From the NCBI RefSeq assembly GCF_014199305.1, contig NZ_JACIJK010000005.1:124001-188000 (forward strand): DNA of 64,000 nucleotides, written 5' to 3'. Shown in pieces: positions 1 through 8,442 of the stretch. The position numbers and the translations under genes are program-made. Each line of letters begins with the position of its first letter. Within the stretch, counting starts at the first letter, position 1. The notes below the pieces were generated by a model. That model saw only the letters and a list, made by a program, of their open reading frames with translations, was not told where the DNA came from and searched no databases. The DNA is from Sphingomonas aerophila (lineage in GTDB: Bacteria; Pseudomonadota; Alphaproteobacteria; Sphingomonadales; Sphingomonadaceae).

Positions 1-470
1 GCCTCTGGTTCGACCATGGGCAGGCCCGTCCCGCTGCGGAGTTTTACGCCAGCGTCTTTCCGGACACGTATGTCGAGCAGAGCTTTGATGCACCCATCGA
101 TTATCCGAGCGGCCAGGCGGGGGACCAGTTGACCGTCGAATTCACGCTGCTCGGCCAGCCCTTTCTCGGCCTTAATGGCGGCGACGCCTTTCGCCCGAAT
201 GGCTCCGTCAGCTTCCAGGTCTATACCGACACACAGGAACAGACCGACCGGTACTGGGATGCGATTGTCGGCGGCGGCGGCGCGGAGAACGCATGCGGCT
301 GGTGCTTCGACCGCTGGGGTCATGCCTGGCAGATCACGCCGCGCGCGTTGATGAAGGGCATGACCAACCCCGACAGCGCAGCCGCCGCCCGCGTAATGAC
401 CGCAATGCTGACCATGCGAAAGATCGACATTGCCGCCATTGAGCGCGCCGCCGCCGGAGAGAGCGCATGA
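1..470 (+). CDS. VOC / PhnB-like family protein, 5' end cut by window edge
   Basis: The reading frame is open from base 3 and ends in TGA at 468-470, so the start lies left of the window and roughly ten N-terminal residues are missing. The visible protein has the features of PhnB-like vicinal-oxygen-chelate proteins (sometimes labelled 3-demethylubiquinone methyltransferase-like): an early AAEFYASVFP segment, a central VEFTLLGQPFLGLNGG strand, and a late CFDRWGHAWQITP segment. The substrate is unknown. The stop overlaps the next start (ATGA), and the third gene follows the same way, so the VOC, SRPBCC and GST genes form one tight operon. This trio of small cytosolic proteins is often found together in proteobacteria. 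Family call is good; function is not assignable. Confidence 0.85.
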   Translation, partial: LWFDHGQARPAAEFYASVFPDTYVEQSFDAPIDYPSGQAGDQLTVEFTLLGQPFLGLNGGDAFRPNGSVSFQVYTDTQEQTDRYWDAIVGGGGAENACGWCFDRWGHAWQITPRALMKGMTNPDSAAAARVMTAMLTMRKIDIAAIERAAAGESA

Positions 471-928
471 CCGACACCCCCCACGAACTCACGATCTCCC
501 GCTTGATGCGGGCGCCCCGCGCCGCCGTATGGCAAGCCTTTACCGATCACCAGGCTGACTGGTGGTGTCCCAAGCCCTGGACCGCCGAAATCCATGTGCG
601 GGAACTGCGCCCCGGCGGCCGGGCCGAGATGACCATGCGCGGCCCGAACGGGGAGGTGTTCCCCAACAATGGCGTGTACCTCGACGTCGTACCGGCCGAG
701 CGGGTCGTGTTCACCGACGCCTTCACCGCCGACTGGCAGCCCGCGGGCCCGTTCATGGTCGGGATCATGGAGTTCGCCGACGAGGATGGCGGCACCCGCT
801 ACACCGGCCGCGCCCGCCACTGGACGCCCGAGGCCGCAGAAAAGCATCGCGCGATGGGATTCGAGCAAGGCTGGGGCAAGGTCGCCGAGCAGTGGGAGGA
901 GGTCGCGCGGCGCATCGCGGGCGCATGA
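467..928 (+). CDS. SRPBCC (AHSA1-like) domain protein
   Basis: A 153-residue single-domain protein. The start motif LTISRLMRAPRAAVWQAFTD and the WWCPKPW segment near residue 32 are typical of the AHSA1/START-like SRPBCC fold, a helix-grip domain that binds hydrophobic ligands. The tail GWGKVAEQWEEVARR is the usual long C-terminal helix that closes the cavity. ATG at 467 overlaps the upstream VOC stop by 4 bp and its own TGA overlaps the GST start by 4 bp, which points to translational coupling. No catalytic function can be read from the sequence; a role in small-molecule or stress handling together with the VOC and GST proteins is inference. Confidence 0.88.
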   Translation: MTDTPHELTISRLMRAPRAAVWQAFTDHQADWWCPKPWTAEIHVRELRPGGRAEMTMRGPNGEVFPNNGVYLDVVPAERVVFTDAFTADWQPAGPFMVGIMEFADEDGGTRYTGRARHWTPEAAEKHRAMGFEQGWGKVAEQWEEVARRIAGA

Positions 929-1554
929 CGCTGCAGCTCTTCGCGCACCCGTTCTCCAGCTATTGCTGGAAAGTGATGATCGCCCTACACGAGAACGCGA
1001 CCCCGTTTGACCTGCGCCGGCTTGGCCCCGACCAGCCTGCGAACGACGCCGACTGGACCAGGCTATGGCCGTTGCGGCGGATGCCGGTCTTGGTCGACGG
1101 CAGGCGCACCGTGATCGAGACAGACGCGATCCTGGAATCTCTCGACCGCCACTATCCGGGCCCGGTGTCACTGTTTCCCGACCAGGACGATCTGGCGGTG
1201 GAGGCGCGCATGCTCGCCAGCATCGCCGACGATTTCGTGATGCGGCCGATGAACGTCATCGTCGCCGACGCGCTACGCCCGGCCGAGCACCGCGACCGCT
1301 ATGGCGTGGATCGTGCGCGCGAACGGCTGTCCGCCATCTACGCCTGGGCCGTGGGCGATCGGTTCACCCATGCGGACTGCGCAGCGGCCCCCGCACTGTT
1401 CTATGCGGATTGGGCCCACCCGATCGACCCGGCACACGCCACGCTGACCGCCTATCGCGCGCGCCTGCTCGCCCGTCCCTGCATCGCGCGGTGCGTCGAG
1501 GATGCCCGCCCTTACCGACCCTTCTTTCCTCTGGGTGCACCAGACCGGGATTAG
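925..1554 (+). CDS. Glutathione S-transferase family protein (possible internal deletion)
   Basis: A 209-residue cytosolic GST. The N-terminal thioredoxin-like domain (residues 1-80) shows the FAHPFSSYCWKV active-site segment, the cis-proline region MPVLVDG and the glutathione-contacting ETDAILE motif. The helical C-terminal domain carries ADCAAAPALFYADW and ends in PYRPFFPLGAPDRD. The ATG at 925 sits in the ATGA overlap with the SRPBCC gene. The C-terminal domain reads YAW directly into AVGDRF; from memory of homologues about ten residues (a helix ending in a second Trp) normally lie between these, so a small in-frame deletion is likely. Whether the enzyme is still active is unknown. Confidence 0.87.
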   Translation: MTLQLFAHPFSSYCWKVMIALHENATPFDLRRLGPDQPANDADWTRLWPLRRMPVLVDGRRTVIETDAILESLDRHYPGPVSLFPDQDDLAVEARMLASIADDFVMRPMNVIVADALRPAEHRDRYGVDRARERLSAIYAWAVGDRFTHADCAAAPALFYADWAHPIDPAHATLTAYRARLLARPCIARCVEDARPYRPFFPLGAPDRD

Positions 1555-1564
1555 GGAGCTGCAA

Positions 1565-2164
1565 TCAGGCGAAGACCGGCGCGCCTTTCAACTGTTGATA
1601 GGCGTCGATCACCTTTTGCAGCTTGCCTTCCTGGCTGCGGTCACCGCCGTTCCGGTCCGGGTGATACCGCCGCACCAGCTCCGAATAACGCCGGCGCAAC
1701 TGCGTGCGGTCCGCCGTCGGCTCAAGCCCCAATGTTTTCAGCGATTCCCTGTCCTGCCCCGACAGCGGCTTGCCGTCAGGTCGCTCGGGCGCACGCTCAC
1801 GACGATAGCGCGCGGCGATCGCGTCGAGCGGGTCGGAGAAATCGGACCAGCGCGGGCCAGGGTCGCGGCCCGAAAAGGCGCGTGTTTCCCGCTCCCACCC
1901 GGCCGTCGGCCGCTGGGCGGCATGGATCTCGTCCACGCTCATGCCTTCGAAGAAATTGTAGCGGCTGTTGAAGGCACGGACATGGTCCAGGCACATCCAG
2001 CGGAACGCGCGCGGGCCGTCATGCGGCCCCGCCCCTTCCAGCGGCGGCGCGCGAAATTCGCCGGATTCCTCGCAGCCCGGCTCAGCACAGCGCTGCCCCG
2101 TATTCTCGACCCGGCCGTGGAAACGAGCGTTCGGCCGGTCCTTCTTGTCGTTCAGGCGTGCCAC
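1565..2164 (-). CDS. J-domain (DnaJ-like) protein
   Basis: A 199-residue protein with a C-terminal J domain (about residues 140-195) containing the HPD motif at 168-170 inside RRYHPDRNGG, the feature that stimulates Hsp70 ATPase. The N-terminal half has Cys/His pairs (CAEPGC near residue 25 and WMCLDH near 57) that could bind zinc, then a long charged linker. It lacks the Gly/Phe region and zinc fingers of true DnaJ, so it is a specialised co-chaperone. The start is GTG at 2162-2164 preceded by a GGGGAG ribosome site. It is divergent from bolA, whose ATG is 40 bp away. Client proteins are unknown. Confidence 0.88.
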   Translation of the reverse strand: MARLNDKKDRPNARFHGRVENTGQRCAEPGCEESGEFRAPPLEGAGPHDGPRAFRWMCLDHVRAFNSRYNFFEGMSVDEIHAAQRPTAGWERETRAFSGRDPGPRWSDFSDPLDAIAARYRRERAPERPDGKPLSGQDRESLKTLGLEPTADRTQLRRRYSELVRRYHPDRNGGDRSQEGKLQKVIDAYQQLKGAPVFA

Positions 2165-2204
2165 CCGGCTCCCCGCTCCAGTTCAAAAGGGCTATATGGG
2201 CGCC

Positions 2205-2489
2205 ATGACCACGCCTGCTACCCCTGTGACGCAACAGATCGAGGCCCGTTTGACGGCGGCGCTCACCCCCACCCACCTCGACGTCATCAACGAAAGCCAT
2301 CTTCATGCCGGCCACAGTGGCGATGATGGCAGCGGTGAAACCCACTTCCGCGTCGCGGTCGAAAGCCCTGATTTCGCCGGCCTTTCGCGCGTCGCGCGCC
2401 AGCGGCTGGTTAACAAGGCACTTGCCGACCTGATCGCCCCCGACGGCATCCACGCACTCGCGATCCGCGCCACCGCGCCCGGCGAATGA
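2205..2489 (+). CDS. bolA: BolA family protein
   Basis: A 94-residue BolA-fold protein. The segment HLDVINESHLHAGHSGDDGSG, with the conserved HxxHAGH histidines, and the later FRVAVESPDFAG...RLVNKAL are diagnostic. BolA proteins bind [2Fe-2S] clusters together with monothiol glutaredoxins, using the conserved histidines, and act in iron-sulphur trafficking and stress morphology. The start chosen is ATG 2205; ATG 2196 in the same frame is possible. The stop overlaps the next Nudix start (ATGA). No glutaredoxin gene is in the window. Confidence 0.9.
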   Translation: MTTPATPVTQQIEARLTAALTPTHLDVINESHLHAGHSGDDGSGETHFRVAVESPDFAGLSRVARQRLVNKALADLIAPDGIHALAIRATAPGE

Positions 2490-2932
2490 GGCGACCTCGC
2501 CCCGCCGCCCGCATCCTGCTGGTCGACGCGGCCGGCCGCGTTCTCCTGTTCCGGTTCCTGGTGCCCGGGCGCGATCCGTTCTGGGTGACGCCCGGCGGCG
2601 CGCTCGATCCGGGTGAGGACTTCCCGGCCGCTGCCCGGCGCGAGTTGATGGAGGAAGTCGGGCTCGACCGCGATCCGGGGCCGGAGGTTGCGCGCCGCGT
2701 CGCCGACTTCCTGTCGGTCGAGGGGGTCGAGGTGACCGCCGACGAACGCTATTTCCGTGTCGATGTGGAGCAGGCGAATGTCGATCCCGCCGGCCATACC
2801 GAGCTGGAGCGCCGCGTGATGCAGCACTGGCACTGGTTCACCCGCGACGAAGTGGTCGCGCACCCCGAAACCATCTACCCTGCCGATCTCCTCGACCTTC
2901 TGGAACAGACGGAGCCGTACCATGCAAAGTGA
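2486..2932 (+). CDS. Nudix hydrolase
   Basis: A 148-residue protein with a perfect Nudix box at residues 38-60 (G38, E44, R52, E53, E56, E57, G59), so the Mg-binding catalytic helix is intact. Nudix enzymes hydrolyse nucleoside diphosphates linked to another group; the substrate cannot be read from sequence. N-terminal ARILLVDAAGRVLLFRF is the first strand pair of the fold. The start overlaps the bolA stop by 4 bp, and the stop overlaps the downstream pirin gene by 11 bp, giving a bolA-nudix-pirin operon. Confidence 0.9.
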   Translation: MRRPRPAARILLVDAAGRVLLFRFLVPGRDPFWVTPGGALDPGEDFPAAARRELMEEVGLDRDPGPEVARRVADFLSVEGVEVTADERYFRVDVEQANVDPAGHTELERRVMQHWHWFTRDEVVAHPETIYPADLLDLLEQTEPYHAK

Positions 2933-3821
2933 TCTGTTCGACGTGACGCTGCGCCCGGTCACGCATGACCTGGGCGGGTTCAAGGTCCACCGCACCCTGC
3001 CTGCCAAGGAGCGGACCATGGTCGGCCCTTTCCTGTTTTTTGACCAGATGGGCCCGGCGCAGCTGCCGGCCGGCGATGGCATCGACGTGCGGCCGCACCC
3101 GCACATCAACCTCGCCACCGTCACCTACCTGTTCCAGGGCGCGATCGGCCATCGCGACTCGCTTGGCACCAACCAGCGGATCGAGCCGGGCGCGGTGAAC
3201 CTGATGACCGCGGGTACCGGCATCGTCCATTCCGAACGCTCTCCCGGCGACGAGCGGGAGGGCGGCCCGGTGTTGTCGGGCATCCAGACCTGGCTCGCGC
3301 TGCCCGACGGCAAGGAGGAGATCGACCCCGCTTTCGAGCATGTCGCCGCATCCGAGCTGCCGGTGATCGGCGACACCGGCGTCACCGCCCGCATCATCAT
3401 GGGCGAGCTGTGGGGCGCCCGTGCGCCGACCACCACTCATGCCGGCACCATCTATGCCGATATTAGCCTGACACCCGGCACGCAGGTTCCGATCGACGCC
3501 GCGGCCGAGGAGCGCGCGATCTACCTCGCCCATGGCGATGCGACGCTGGAAGGCGTGCCGCTGGAACCCATGACGCTGTATGTCCTGCGCCCCGGCGTCG
3601 CGGCGGTGCTGCGCTCGACCGACGGCGCGCGGGCGATGCTGTGCGGCGGCGACGCCTTTGCGACCCCTCGCCACGTCTGGTGGAACTTTGTGTCATCCAG
3701 TCGTGAACGCATCAACGAAGCCAAGCGCGCCTGGCAATCGGGCGAGTTCCCGCTGATCCCCGGCGATGACAAGGAATGGATCCCGATCCCCGAGGTGCCA
3801 AAAACTGTCAGCTATCCCTGA
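2922..3821 (+). CDS. Pirin family protein
   Basis: A 299-residue bicupin. The N-terminal cupin has GPFLFFDQMGP and RPHPHINLATVTYLFQG (metal-binding His pair) followed by MTAGTGIVHSERSP, all pirin hallmarks; the C-terminal cupin starts near residue 190. Pirins are metal-binding proteins, and some bacterial members have quercetinase activity or modulate partner enzymes. The C-terminus NFVSSSRERINEAKRAWQSGEF is also typical. It is the third gene of the bolA-nudix operon. A second, more divergent pirin lies at 50809. Confidence 0.9.
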   Translation: MQSDLFDVTLRPVTHDLGGFKVHRTLPAKERTMVGPFLFFDQMGPAQLPAGDGIDVRPHPHINLATVTYLFQGAIGHRDSLGTNQRIEPGAVNLMTAGTGIVHSERSPGDEREGGPVLSGIQTWLALPDGKEEIDPAFEHVAASELPVIGDTGVTARIIMGELWGARAPTTTHAGTIYADISLTPGTQVPIDAAAEERAIYLAHGDATLEGVPLEPMTLYVLRPGVAAVLRSTDGARAMLCGGDAFATPRHVWWNFVSSSRERINEAKRAWQSGEFPLIPGDDKEWIPIPEVPKTVSYP

Positions 3822-3828
3822 CCACACT

Positions 3829-3866
3829 GCTCCCCGGCGAAGGCTGGGGGCCAGTTGGGAAGGCGC
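3829..3866. repeat. REP-like palindromic element
   Basis: CCCCGGC (3832-3838) and GCTGGGG (3843-3849) form a hairpin with a GAAG loop and one G-T pair, followed by CCAGTTGGGA. From general knowledge, short palindromes of the form CCCCGGCGAAGGC.GGGG are scattered in sphingomonad intergenic DNA. It sits between the pirin stop and the hydrolase gene and could also slow transcription after the pirin. Only one copy is seen in the window, so the repeat label rests on memory of the motif. Confidence 0.4.
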
Positions 3867-3957
3867 TGGAAGAGTGCGCGACACAGACCAATGCGTTCGT
3901 CGACGGACCCCGCCCCCGGCTGAGGAACGCGTGAACTAACGATCGAACAGGAGCACC

Positions 3958-4839
3958 ATGGCCCGACCCCTCACCCGCGTAACCCTTCCTACCGGCGTCG
4001 ACCTCGACGTCCAGGTCGCGGGGGAGCGCGGCGCGCCGGCCGTGATCCTGCTCCATGGATTTCCTGAATCGCACCGAACCTGGCGCGGCATCATCCCGGA
4101 CCTCGCCCGCGATCACTTCGTGCTCGCCCCCGACCAGCGCGGTTATGCCGGATCCTCCAAGCCCGCTGGCGTCGAGTCCTATGCGCCGGGCCAGATCGTC
4201 GCAGACGTCATGGCACTCGCCGACCATTACAACATCGACCGGTTCACGCTGGTCGGCCACGACTGGGGCGGCGCGGTTGCGTGGATGGCGGCGCTGGGCC
4301 ACCCGAACCGGGTCGAGCGGCTCGTCATCATCAACGCCCCCCACCCCTTCGTCTTCCAGCGCGCGCTGTTCGACGATGCGGGCCAGCGGCTCGCCAGCCA
4401 GTACATCACGCGCCTGCGCGATACATCGATCGACTCCGGCCTGGTCGGCGCCGGGCTGGAGCGGTTCTTCGCGTCCACCTTTGCCCAGCACATCGTCGGC
4501 GGCCTCGCTGGCGAGGAAAAGGCCGCGTACCTTTCAGACTGGGCGCATCCAGGCGCGATGACCGCCATGCTCAACTGGTACCGCGCCTCCAGCGTGATCG
4601 TGCCGACGCCTGGCGACAAGCCGCCCCGCCCCGCCTTTCTCGACGCCCCCTTCCCGCCCGTAACGCAGGACACTTTGGTCATCTGGGGCACCCGCGACAA
4701 GGCGCTCCTGCCGCTTCTGGTGGACGAGCTGCCGCCCTTTGTTCCCCGCCTGACGGTAGAGAGGGTCGATGCCGGGCACTTCGTCACCTGGGAAGCGCCC
4801 GACGCCGTGGTCGCGGCCATGCGGCGCTGGCGCATCTGA
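3958..4839 (+). CDS. Alpha/beta hydrolase, epoxide-hydrolase-like
   Basis: A 293-residue alpha/beta hydrolase. HGFPES (oxyanion hole) occurs near residue 32 and the nucleophile elbow GHDWGG near residue 100, where Asp is the nucleophile as in soluble epoxide hydrolases and haloalkane dehalogenases. The acid is probably in WGTRDKAL and the catalytic His in DAGHFVTWE near the C-terminus. HGFPE and the cap-region RxF pattern favour epoxide hydrolase over dehalogenase. No signal peptide, so cytosolic. The start is ATG 3958 with an AGGAG site about 5 nt upstream. It stands alone between the REP-like element and the RcnB-like gene. Confidence 0.88.
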   Translation: MARPLTRVTLPTGVDLDVQVAGERGAPAVILLHGFPESHRTWRGIIPDLARDHFVLAPDQRGYAGSSKPAGVESYAPGQIVADVMALADHYNIDRFTLVGHDWGGAVAWMAALGHPNRVERLVIINAPHPFVFQRALFDDAGQRLASQYITRLRDTSIDSGLVGAGLERFFASTFAQHIVGGLAGEEKAAYLSDWAHPGAMTAMLNWYRASSVIVPTPGDKPPRPAFLDAPFPPVTQDTLVIWGTRDKALLPLLVDELPPFVPRLTVERVDAGHFVTWEAPDAVVAAMRRWRI

Positions 4840-4969
4840 GCTGTCCTGCGACACCTCGTTACAACCCTGCACGCTGGCTGACCGCGGCGTTCCGAACCCA
4901 TTCAGCGCTTGGGCGTTACTCCCATCCTCACACCGCGGCGATTGTCGCGGCGCCTAGAGGGAGAGTTTC

Positions 4970-5449
4970 ATGCGTAAGATCATCATCGCCGCCCTGGCAG
5001 CGTCCACCCTGGTTCCCGTCGCTGCCAGCGCACAGAGCTATGGCGAGGTCCGCCGCGACAGCCGCGAGCTTCGCGAAGACCGCCGCGACCTGCGCGACGC
5101 CTATCGCCGCGGCGACCCGGGCGATGTCCGCGAAGCACGGCAGGAACTGCGTGAAGACCGTCGCGAGCGGCGTGAGGATTGGCGCGACTATCGCCGTAAC
5201 CACGCCGACGTTTATCGTCGCGGCGGTTATGCCGGCCCCCGCGGCTATCGCTATCGCCCGGTGACCGCCGGCTACCGCTTCGCGCCGGAATATTATGGCA
5301 GCCGTTACGTGATCAGCAACTATTCGACCTATCGTCTGGCGCGTCCGGGCTACGGCTACCAGCGCTACATCCGCTACGGCAACGACGTGGTGTTGGTGGA
5401 CACCCGCAACGGCCGCGCGGTGCAGGTCTACAATCGCTTCTTCTACTAA
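4970..5449 (+). CDS. RcnB-like periplasmic protein, Arg/Tyr-rich
   Basis: A 159-residue secreted protein. Residues 1-22 are a classical signal peptide ending ASAQS. Residues 25-75 are a highly charged heptad-like stretch rich in RE/RD repeats (RRDSRELREDRRDL), probably helical; residues 85-130 are Tyr/Gly/Arg rich. The end, YIRYGNDVVLVDTRNGRAVQVYNRFFY, is the small RcnB-type domain first described in E. coli RcnB, which affects Ni/Co homeostasis. Many sphingomonads encode several such proteins, and metal function is not proven for them. It is monocistronic with a strong terminator after it. ATG 4970 is preceded by GAGGGAGAG. Confidence 0.82.
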   Translation: MRKIIIAALAASTLVPVAASAQSYGEVRRDSRELREDRRDLRDAYRRGDPGDVREARQELREDRRERREDWRDYRRNHADVYRRGGYAGPRGYRYRPVTAGYRFAPEYYGSRYVISNYSTYRLARPGYGYQRYIRYGNDVVLVDTRNGRAVQVYNRFFY

Positions 5450-5460
5450 GCAGCGCTCCC

Positions 5461-5499
5461 AGGCGCCCCGGCCACGATCGGCCGGGGCGCCTTTTATTT
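5461..5499 (+). terminator. Rho-independent terminator after the RcnB-like gene
   Basis: A perfect 12-bp stem, GGCGCCCCGGCC (5462-5473) with GGCCGGGGCGCC (5480-5491), a 6-nt loop ACGATC and a following TTTTATTT tract. It is the clearest intrinsic terminator in the window and isolates the RcnB-like gene from hisG. Confidence 0.92.
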
Positions 5500-5536
5500 G
5501 CGCGCGCGCCACGCCATCGGTAAGCCGCCGCCTTCC

Positions 5537-6199
5537 ATGGCCGACCCGTTGATCATCGCCGTGCCCAAGGGGCGCATCCTGTCCGAGGTACAGCCCCTGC
5601 TCGCTGCCGCGGGCGTGTATCCCGAACCTTCGTTCTTCGACGAAAACAGCCGTGCGCTCCGCTTCGCCACCAGCGATGCGGGGGTGGAGCTGATCCGCGT
5701 CCGCGCCTTCGACGTCGCTACCTTCGTCGCCCATGGCGCGGCACAACTGGGCGTCGTCGGATCCGACGTGATCGCCGAGTTCGCTTATCCCGAGCTCTAC
5801 GCGCCCGTTGACCTCCATATCGGCCATTGCCGCCTGTCTGTCGCGGAGCCCGCCGCCATAGCCGCTGCCGACGACCCGCGCGGCTGGAGCCATGTTCGCG
5901 TCGCTACCAAATACCCCCATGTCACCGCGCGGCACTTCGCCGCGCGCGGGGTGCAGGCCGAATGCGTCAAGCTCAACGGTGCGATGGAGCTTGCCCCCAC
6001 GCTCGGCCTCGCCCCCCGCATCGTCGATTTGGTCAGCTCGGGCCGAACGCTCAAGGAGAACGGCCTGGTCGAAGTGGAGGTGATCGCCGAGGTCACCAGC
6101 CGTCTGGTCGTGAACCGCGCCGCCATGAAAACCCGCCCTGCCGTGGTGCCCCTGGTGGACGCCTTTCGCCGCGCCGTTGCCGACAGGATCGCAGCATGA
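5537..6199 (+). CDS. hisG: ATP phosphoribosyltransferase, short form (HisG)
   Basis: Catalyses the first step of histidine biosynthesis, ATP plus PRPP to phosphoribosyl-ATP. The protein has 220 residues. It begins [14 protein letters not shown] (typical of HisG) and carries a late [17 protein letters not shown], the PRPP-binding region. The C-terminal ACT-like regulatory domain of long-form HisG is absent, so this is the short form that normally needs the HisZ regulatory subunit; no hisZ is in the window. ATG 5537 was chosen because the family starts a few residues before LIIAVPKG. The stop overlaps hisD by 4 bp (ATGA). Confidence 0.95.
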   Translation: MADPLIIAVPKGRILSEVQPLLAAAGVYPEPSFFDENSRALRFATSDAGVELIRVRAFDVATFVAHGAAQLGVVGSDVIAEFAYPELYAPVDLHIGHCRLSVAEPAAIAAADDPRGWSHVRVATKYPHVTARHFAARGVQAECVKLNGAMELAPTLGLAPRIVDLVSSGRTLKENGLVEVEVIAEVTSRLVVNRAAMKTRPAVVPLVDAFRRAVADRIAA

Positions 6200-7491
6200 T
6201 CCGCCTCGACGCGACCAGCGCCGACTTCGCCGACCGCTTCGCCGACCTGGTGGATGCCCGCCGTGAATCGGCCACCGACGTTGCCCAGGGCGTCGCCACC
6301 ATCATCGGACGCGTCCGGACCGAGGGGGAGGAAGCGCTGATCGAGCTCACCCGCCGCCTCGACCGCTTCGACCCGGTCGAAACCGGTTGGGCGATCGACC
6401 CTGCCGACTGTGAGGCCGCCTACAACGCGCTAGAACCCGGCCTGCGCACCGCACTCGACCTCGCCGCGTCTCGCATTCGCGCCTATCACGAGCGCCAGCG
6501 CCCCACCGACACGGATTATCGCGACGAAGCCGGCGTCCGCCTCGGCGCGCGCTGGCGTCCCGTGGATGCGGCCGGCCTTTACGTCCCCGGCGGCCGCGCC
6601 GCCTACCCCTCGTCGCTGCTGATGAACGCGATCCCCGCGCGCGTTGCGGGCGTCGAGCGGCTGGCGATGGTCACGCCCACCCCCGATGGGCAGGTCAACC
6701 ACCTCGTCCTCGCCGCCGCGCACGTCGCCGGCATCACGGAGATCTGGCGCGTCGGCGGAGCCCAGGCCATCGCCGCGCTCGCCCATGGCGCGGGCCCGAT
6801 TGCCCCCGTCGATGTCGTCACTGGCCCCGGCAATGCGTGGGTCGCAGAGGCCAAGCGCCAGCTGTATGGTGTGGTCGGCATCGACATGGTCGCCGGCCCG
6901 TCGGAGATCGTCGTCGTCGCCGACGCCCGCAACGACCCGCAGTGGATCGCCGCAGACCTGCTGAGCCAAGCCGAGCACGACACGGTCACGCAGTCGATCC
7001 TGTTCACCGACGACGCCGGTTTCGCTGACGCGGTCACGTCGGCGGTCGAGGAACAGCTCGGCACGCTCGCCACCGGCGCCGTCGCGCGCACCGCCTGGGA
7101 CGCCAATGGCGCGGTGATTGTCGTGCCCAGCCTGGCCCAGGCCATGCCGCTGGTCGACCGCCTCGCCCCCGAGCACCTTCAACTCGCGGTGGACGAGCCG
7201 CAGGACCTGTTCGACCAGGTCCGTCACGCCGGCAGCGTGTTCCTGGGCCGCCACACACCCGAGGCGATCGGCGATTACGTCGCCGGCCCCAACCACGTCC
7301 TCCCCACCGGCCGCCGCGCCCGCTTCGCATCCGGCCTGTCGGTACTCGACTTCATGAAACGCACCAGCTTCCTGGGGCTCGACGAAACCGCCCTGGCCGA
7401 ACTAGGACCCGCGACCGTCGCGCTGGCCGAGGCGGAGGGCCTCCCCGCCCACGCCCGCTCCGTCGCACTTCGCCTTCGGCTCAATCGGTAA
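6196..7491 (+). CDS. hisD: Histidinol dehydrogenase (HisD)
   Basis: Catalyses the last two steps of histidine synthesis, L-histidinol to L-histidine with two NAD+. The protein has 431 residues, a normal length. Conserved segments are present: [47 protein letters not shown], the catalytic PEHLQL (Glu-His) and [14 protein letters not shown] with the zinc-ligand region. It is coupled to hisG by ATGA. In related genomes nusB usually follows soon after; here two inverted genes separate them. Confidence 0.96.
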   Translation: MIRLDATSADFADRFADLVDARRESATDVAQGVATIIGRVRTEGEEALIELTRRLDRFDPVETGWAIDPADCEAAYNALEPGLRTALDLAASRIRAYHERQRPTDTDYRDEAGVRLGARWRPVDAAGLYVPGGRAAYPSSLLMNAIPARVAGVERLAMVTPTPDGQVNHLVLAAAHVAGITEIWRVGGAQAIAALAHGAGPIAPVDVVTGPGNAWVAEAKRQLYGVVGIDMVAGPSEIVVVADARNDPQWIAADLLSQAEHDTVTQSILFTDDAGFADAVTSAVEEQLGTLATGAVARTAWDANGAVIVVPSLAQAMPLVDRLAPEHLQLAVDEPQDLFDQVRHAGSVFLGRHTPEAIGDYVAGPNHVLPTGRRARFASGLSVLDFMKRTSFLGLDETALAELGPATVALAEAEGLPAHARSVALRLRLNR

Positions 7492-7517
7492 CGGGCGTAG
7501 CCTGTACGGCGCCTGCG

Positions 7518-8272
7518 TTAGTGGGTTGCAGGCTTCCTGAGTTCCAGGCGCACATACCACGCCAGCCATTTCATCGGCGACAGGAACAGCAGGTTGTCGA
7601 CCGCGGCCGTCACCTTCAGCAGGGCGTCGCCCACACCGTGTCCCTGATCGGAACGGACGCGATCGTCGTCAGGCCATAGAAACGTGGAGTATCGACGTCG
7701 AAGTAACGCTCCGCCAGACGAAAGTCGGACCGCAGCAACGGATGTTCGTCCGGAGTGCGTGCTTCGGGAGTAGCTGACCGATAGCGGTTCAGCACCGGAT
7801 TGTGCCCCAATGGCTCCCAAAAGACGGCCCGCCCGCCCGGCTTCAGCACCCGCTGCACGCTCGCAAAGCAGCGTTCCAGGTCGAGATGGTGGATGATGCC
7901 GCGCCCGAACACGAGGTCGAAGGAATTCGGCGCGAACGTCATGTCTTCGGCGTTCATCGTTTGATAGTGCGTGTTGTGGACGCCCTGCGCCTCCGCCAGG
8001 GCACGGGCGTCGGCAATCGCCACGTCCGAGATGTCGATGCCTGTCATGGTGCGTGCAGTACGGGCCAGCTCAATCCCCTGAAGCGCCGAGCCGCATCCAT
8101 ATTCCAGCACGTCCGCGCCCTTGGCCAGCTCCGCGACTCTGCGATCGAACATCAGGGAACCATGCTTGATGCTGGCGTAATATTTGCCTTGGGCGTCGCG
8201 CACTTCTTCGGTGAACCGCGCATTGTGAAACTCGCGCTCGCTCTCAATGCGCCGCAGTTGATCGTCGTTCAT
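7518..8272 (-). pseudogene. Class I SAM-dependent methyltransferase, frameshifted near the 3' end
   Basis: The main frame (ATG at 8270-8272, with a GGGGAGGA site 6 nt upstream; a TTG at 8329 is also in frame) encodes a Methyltransf_11/25-type domain with VLEYGCGSALQGIELA (SAM motif I), GIDISDVAI, and FDLVFGRGIIHHLD. It stops at 7616, shortly after RDTVWATPC. In the next frame the DNA continues with DALLKVTAAVDNLLFLSPMK, ending at 7518, which reads like the true C-terminal helices. One base missing in the C-run at 7630-7632 (G-run on the coding strand) would join the two frames. This is either a real frameshift or a sequence error. DNA just upstream (8290-8370) is AT-rich for this genome. The substrate is unknown. 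Confidence 0.72.
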
Positions 8273-8442
8273 CCCATCCTCCCCGACTCGTCTTTTTAGT
8301 AGGCTATTGTACGTTTCTAGACGGGGCAAGGATGGGCGACGTTGCTTACTTACAATTAGTTCCGTTTAGGGACTCAGCGCGAGGCAGGCCCGCCGAGTAC
8401 GGGCGATCCGCCTGCCCTGACGGCGTAGCGGCGGTCGCTCCA

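Noticed and set aside
1502..2326. Plus-strand open frame opposite the J-domain gene
   Set aside because: The minus strand has the HPD motif and a good start; the plus frame has no family features.
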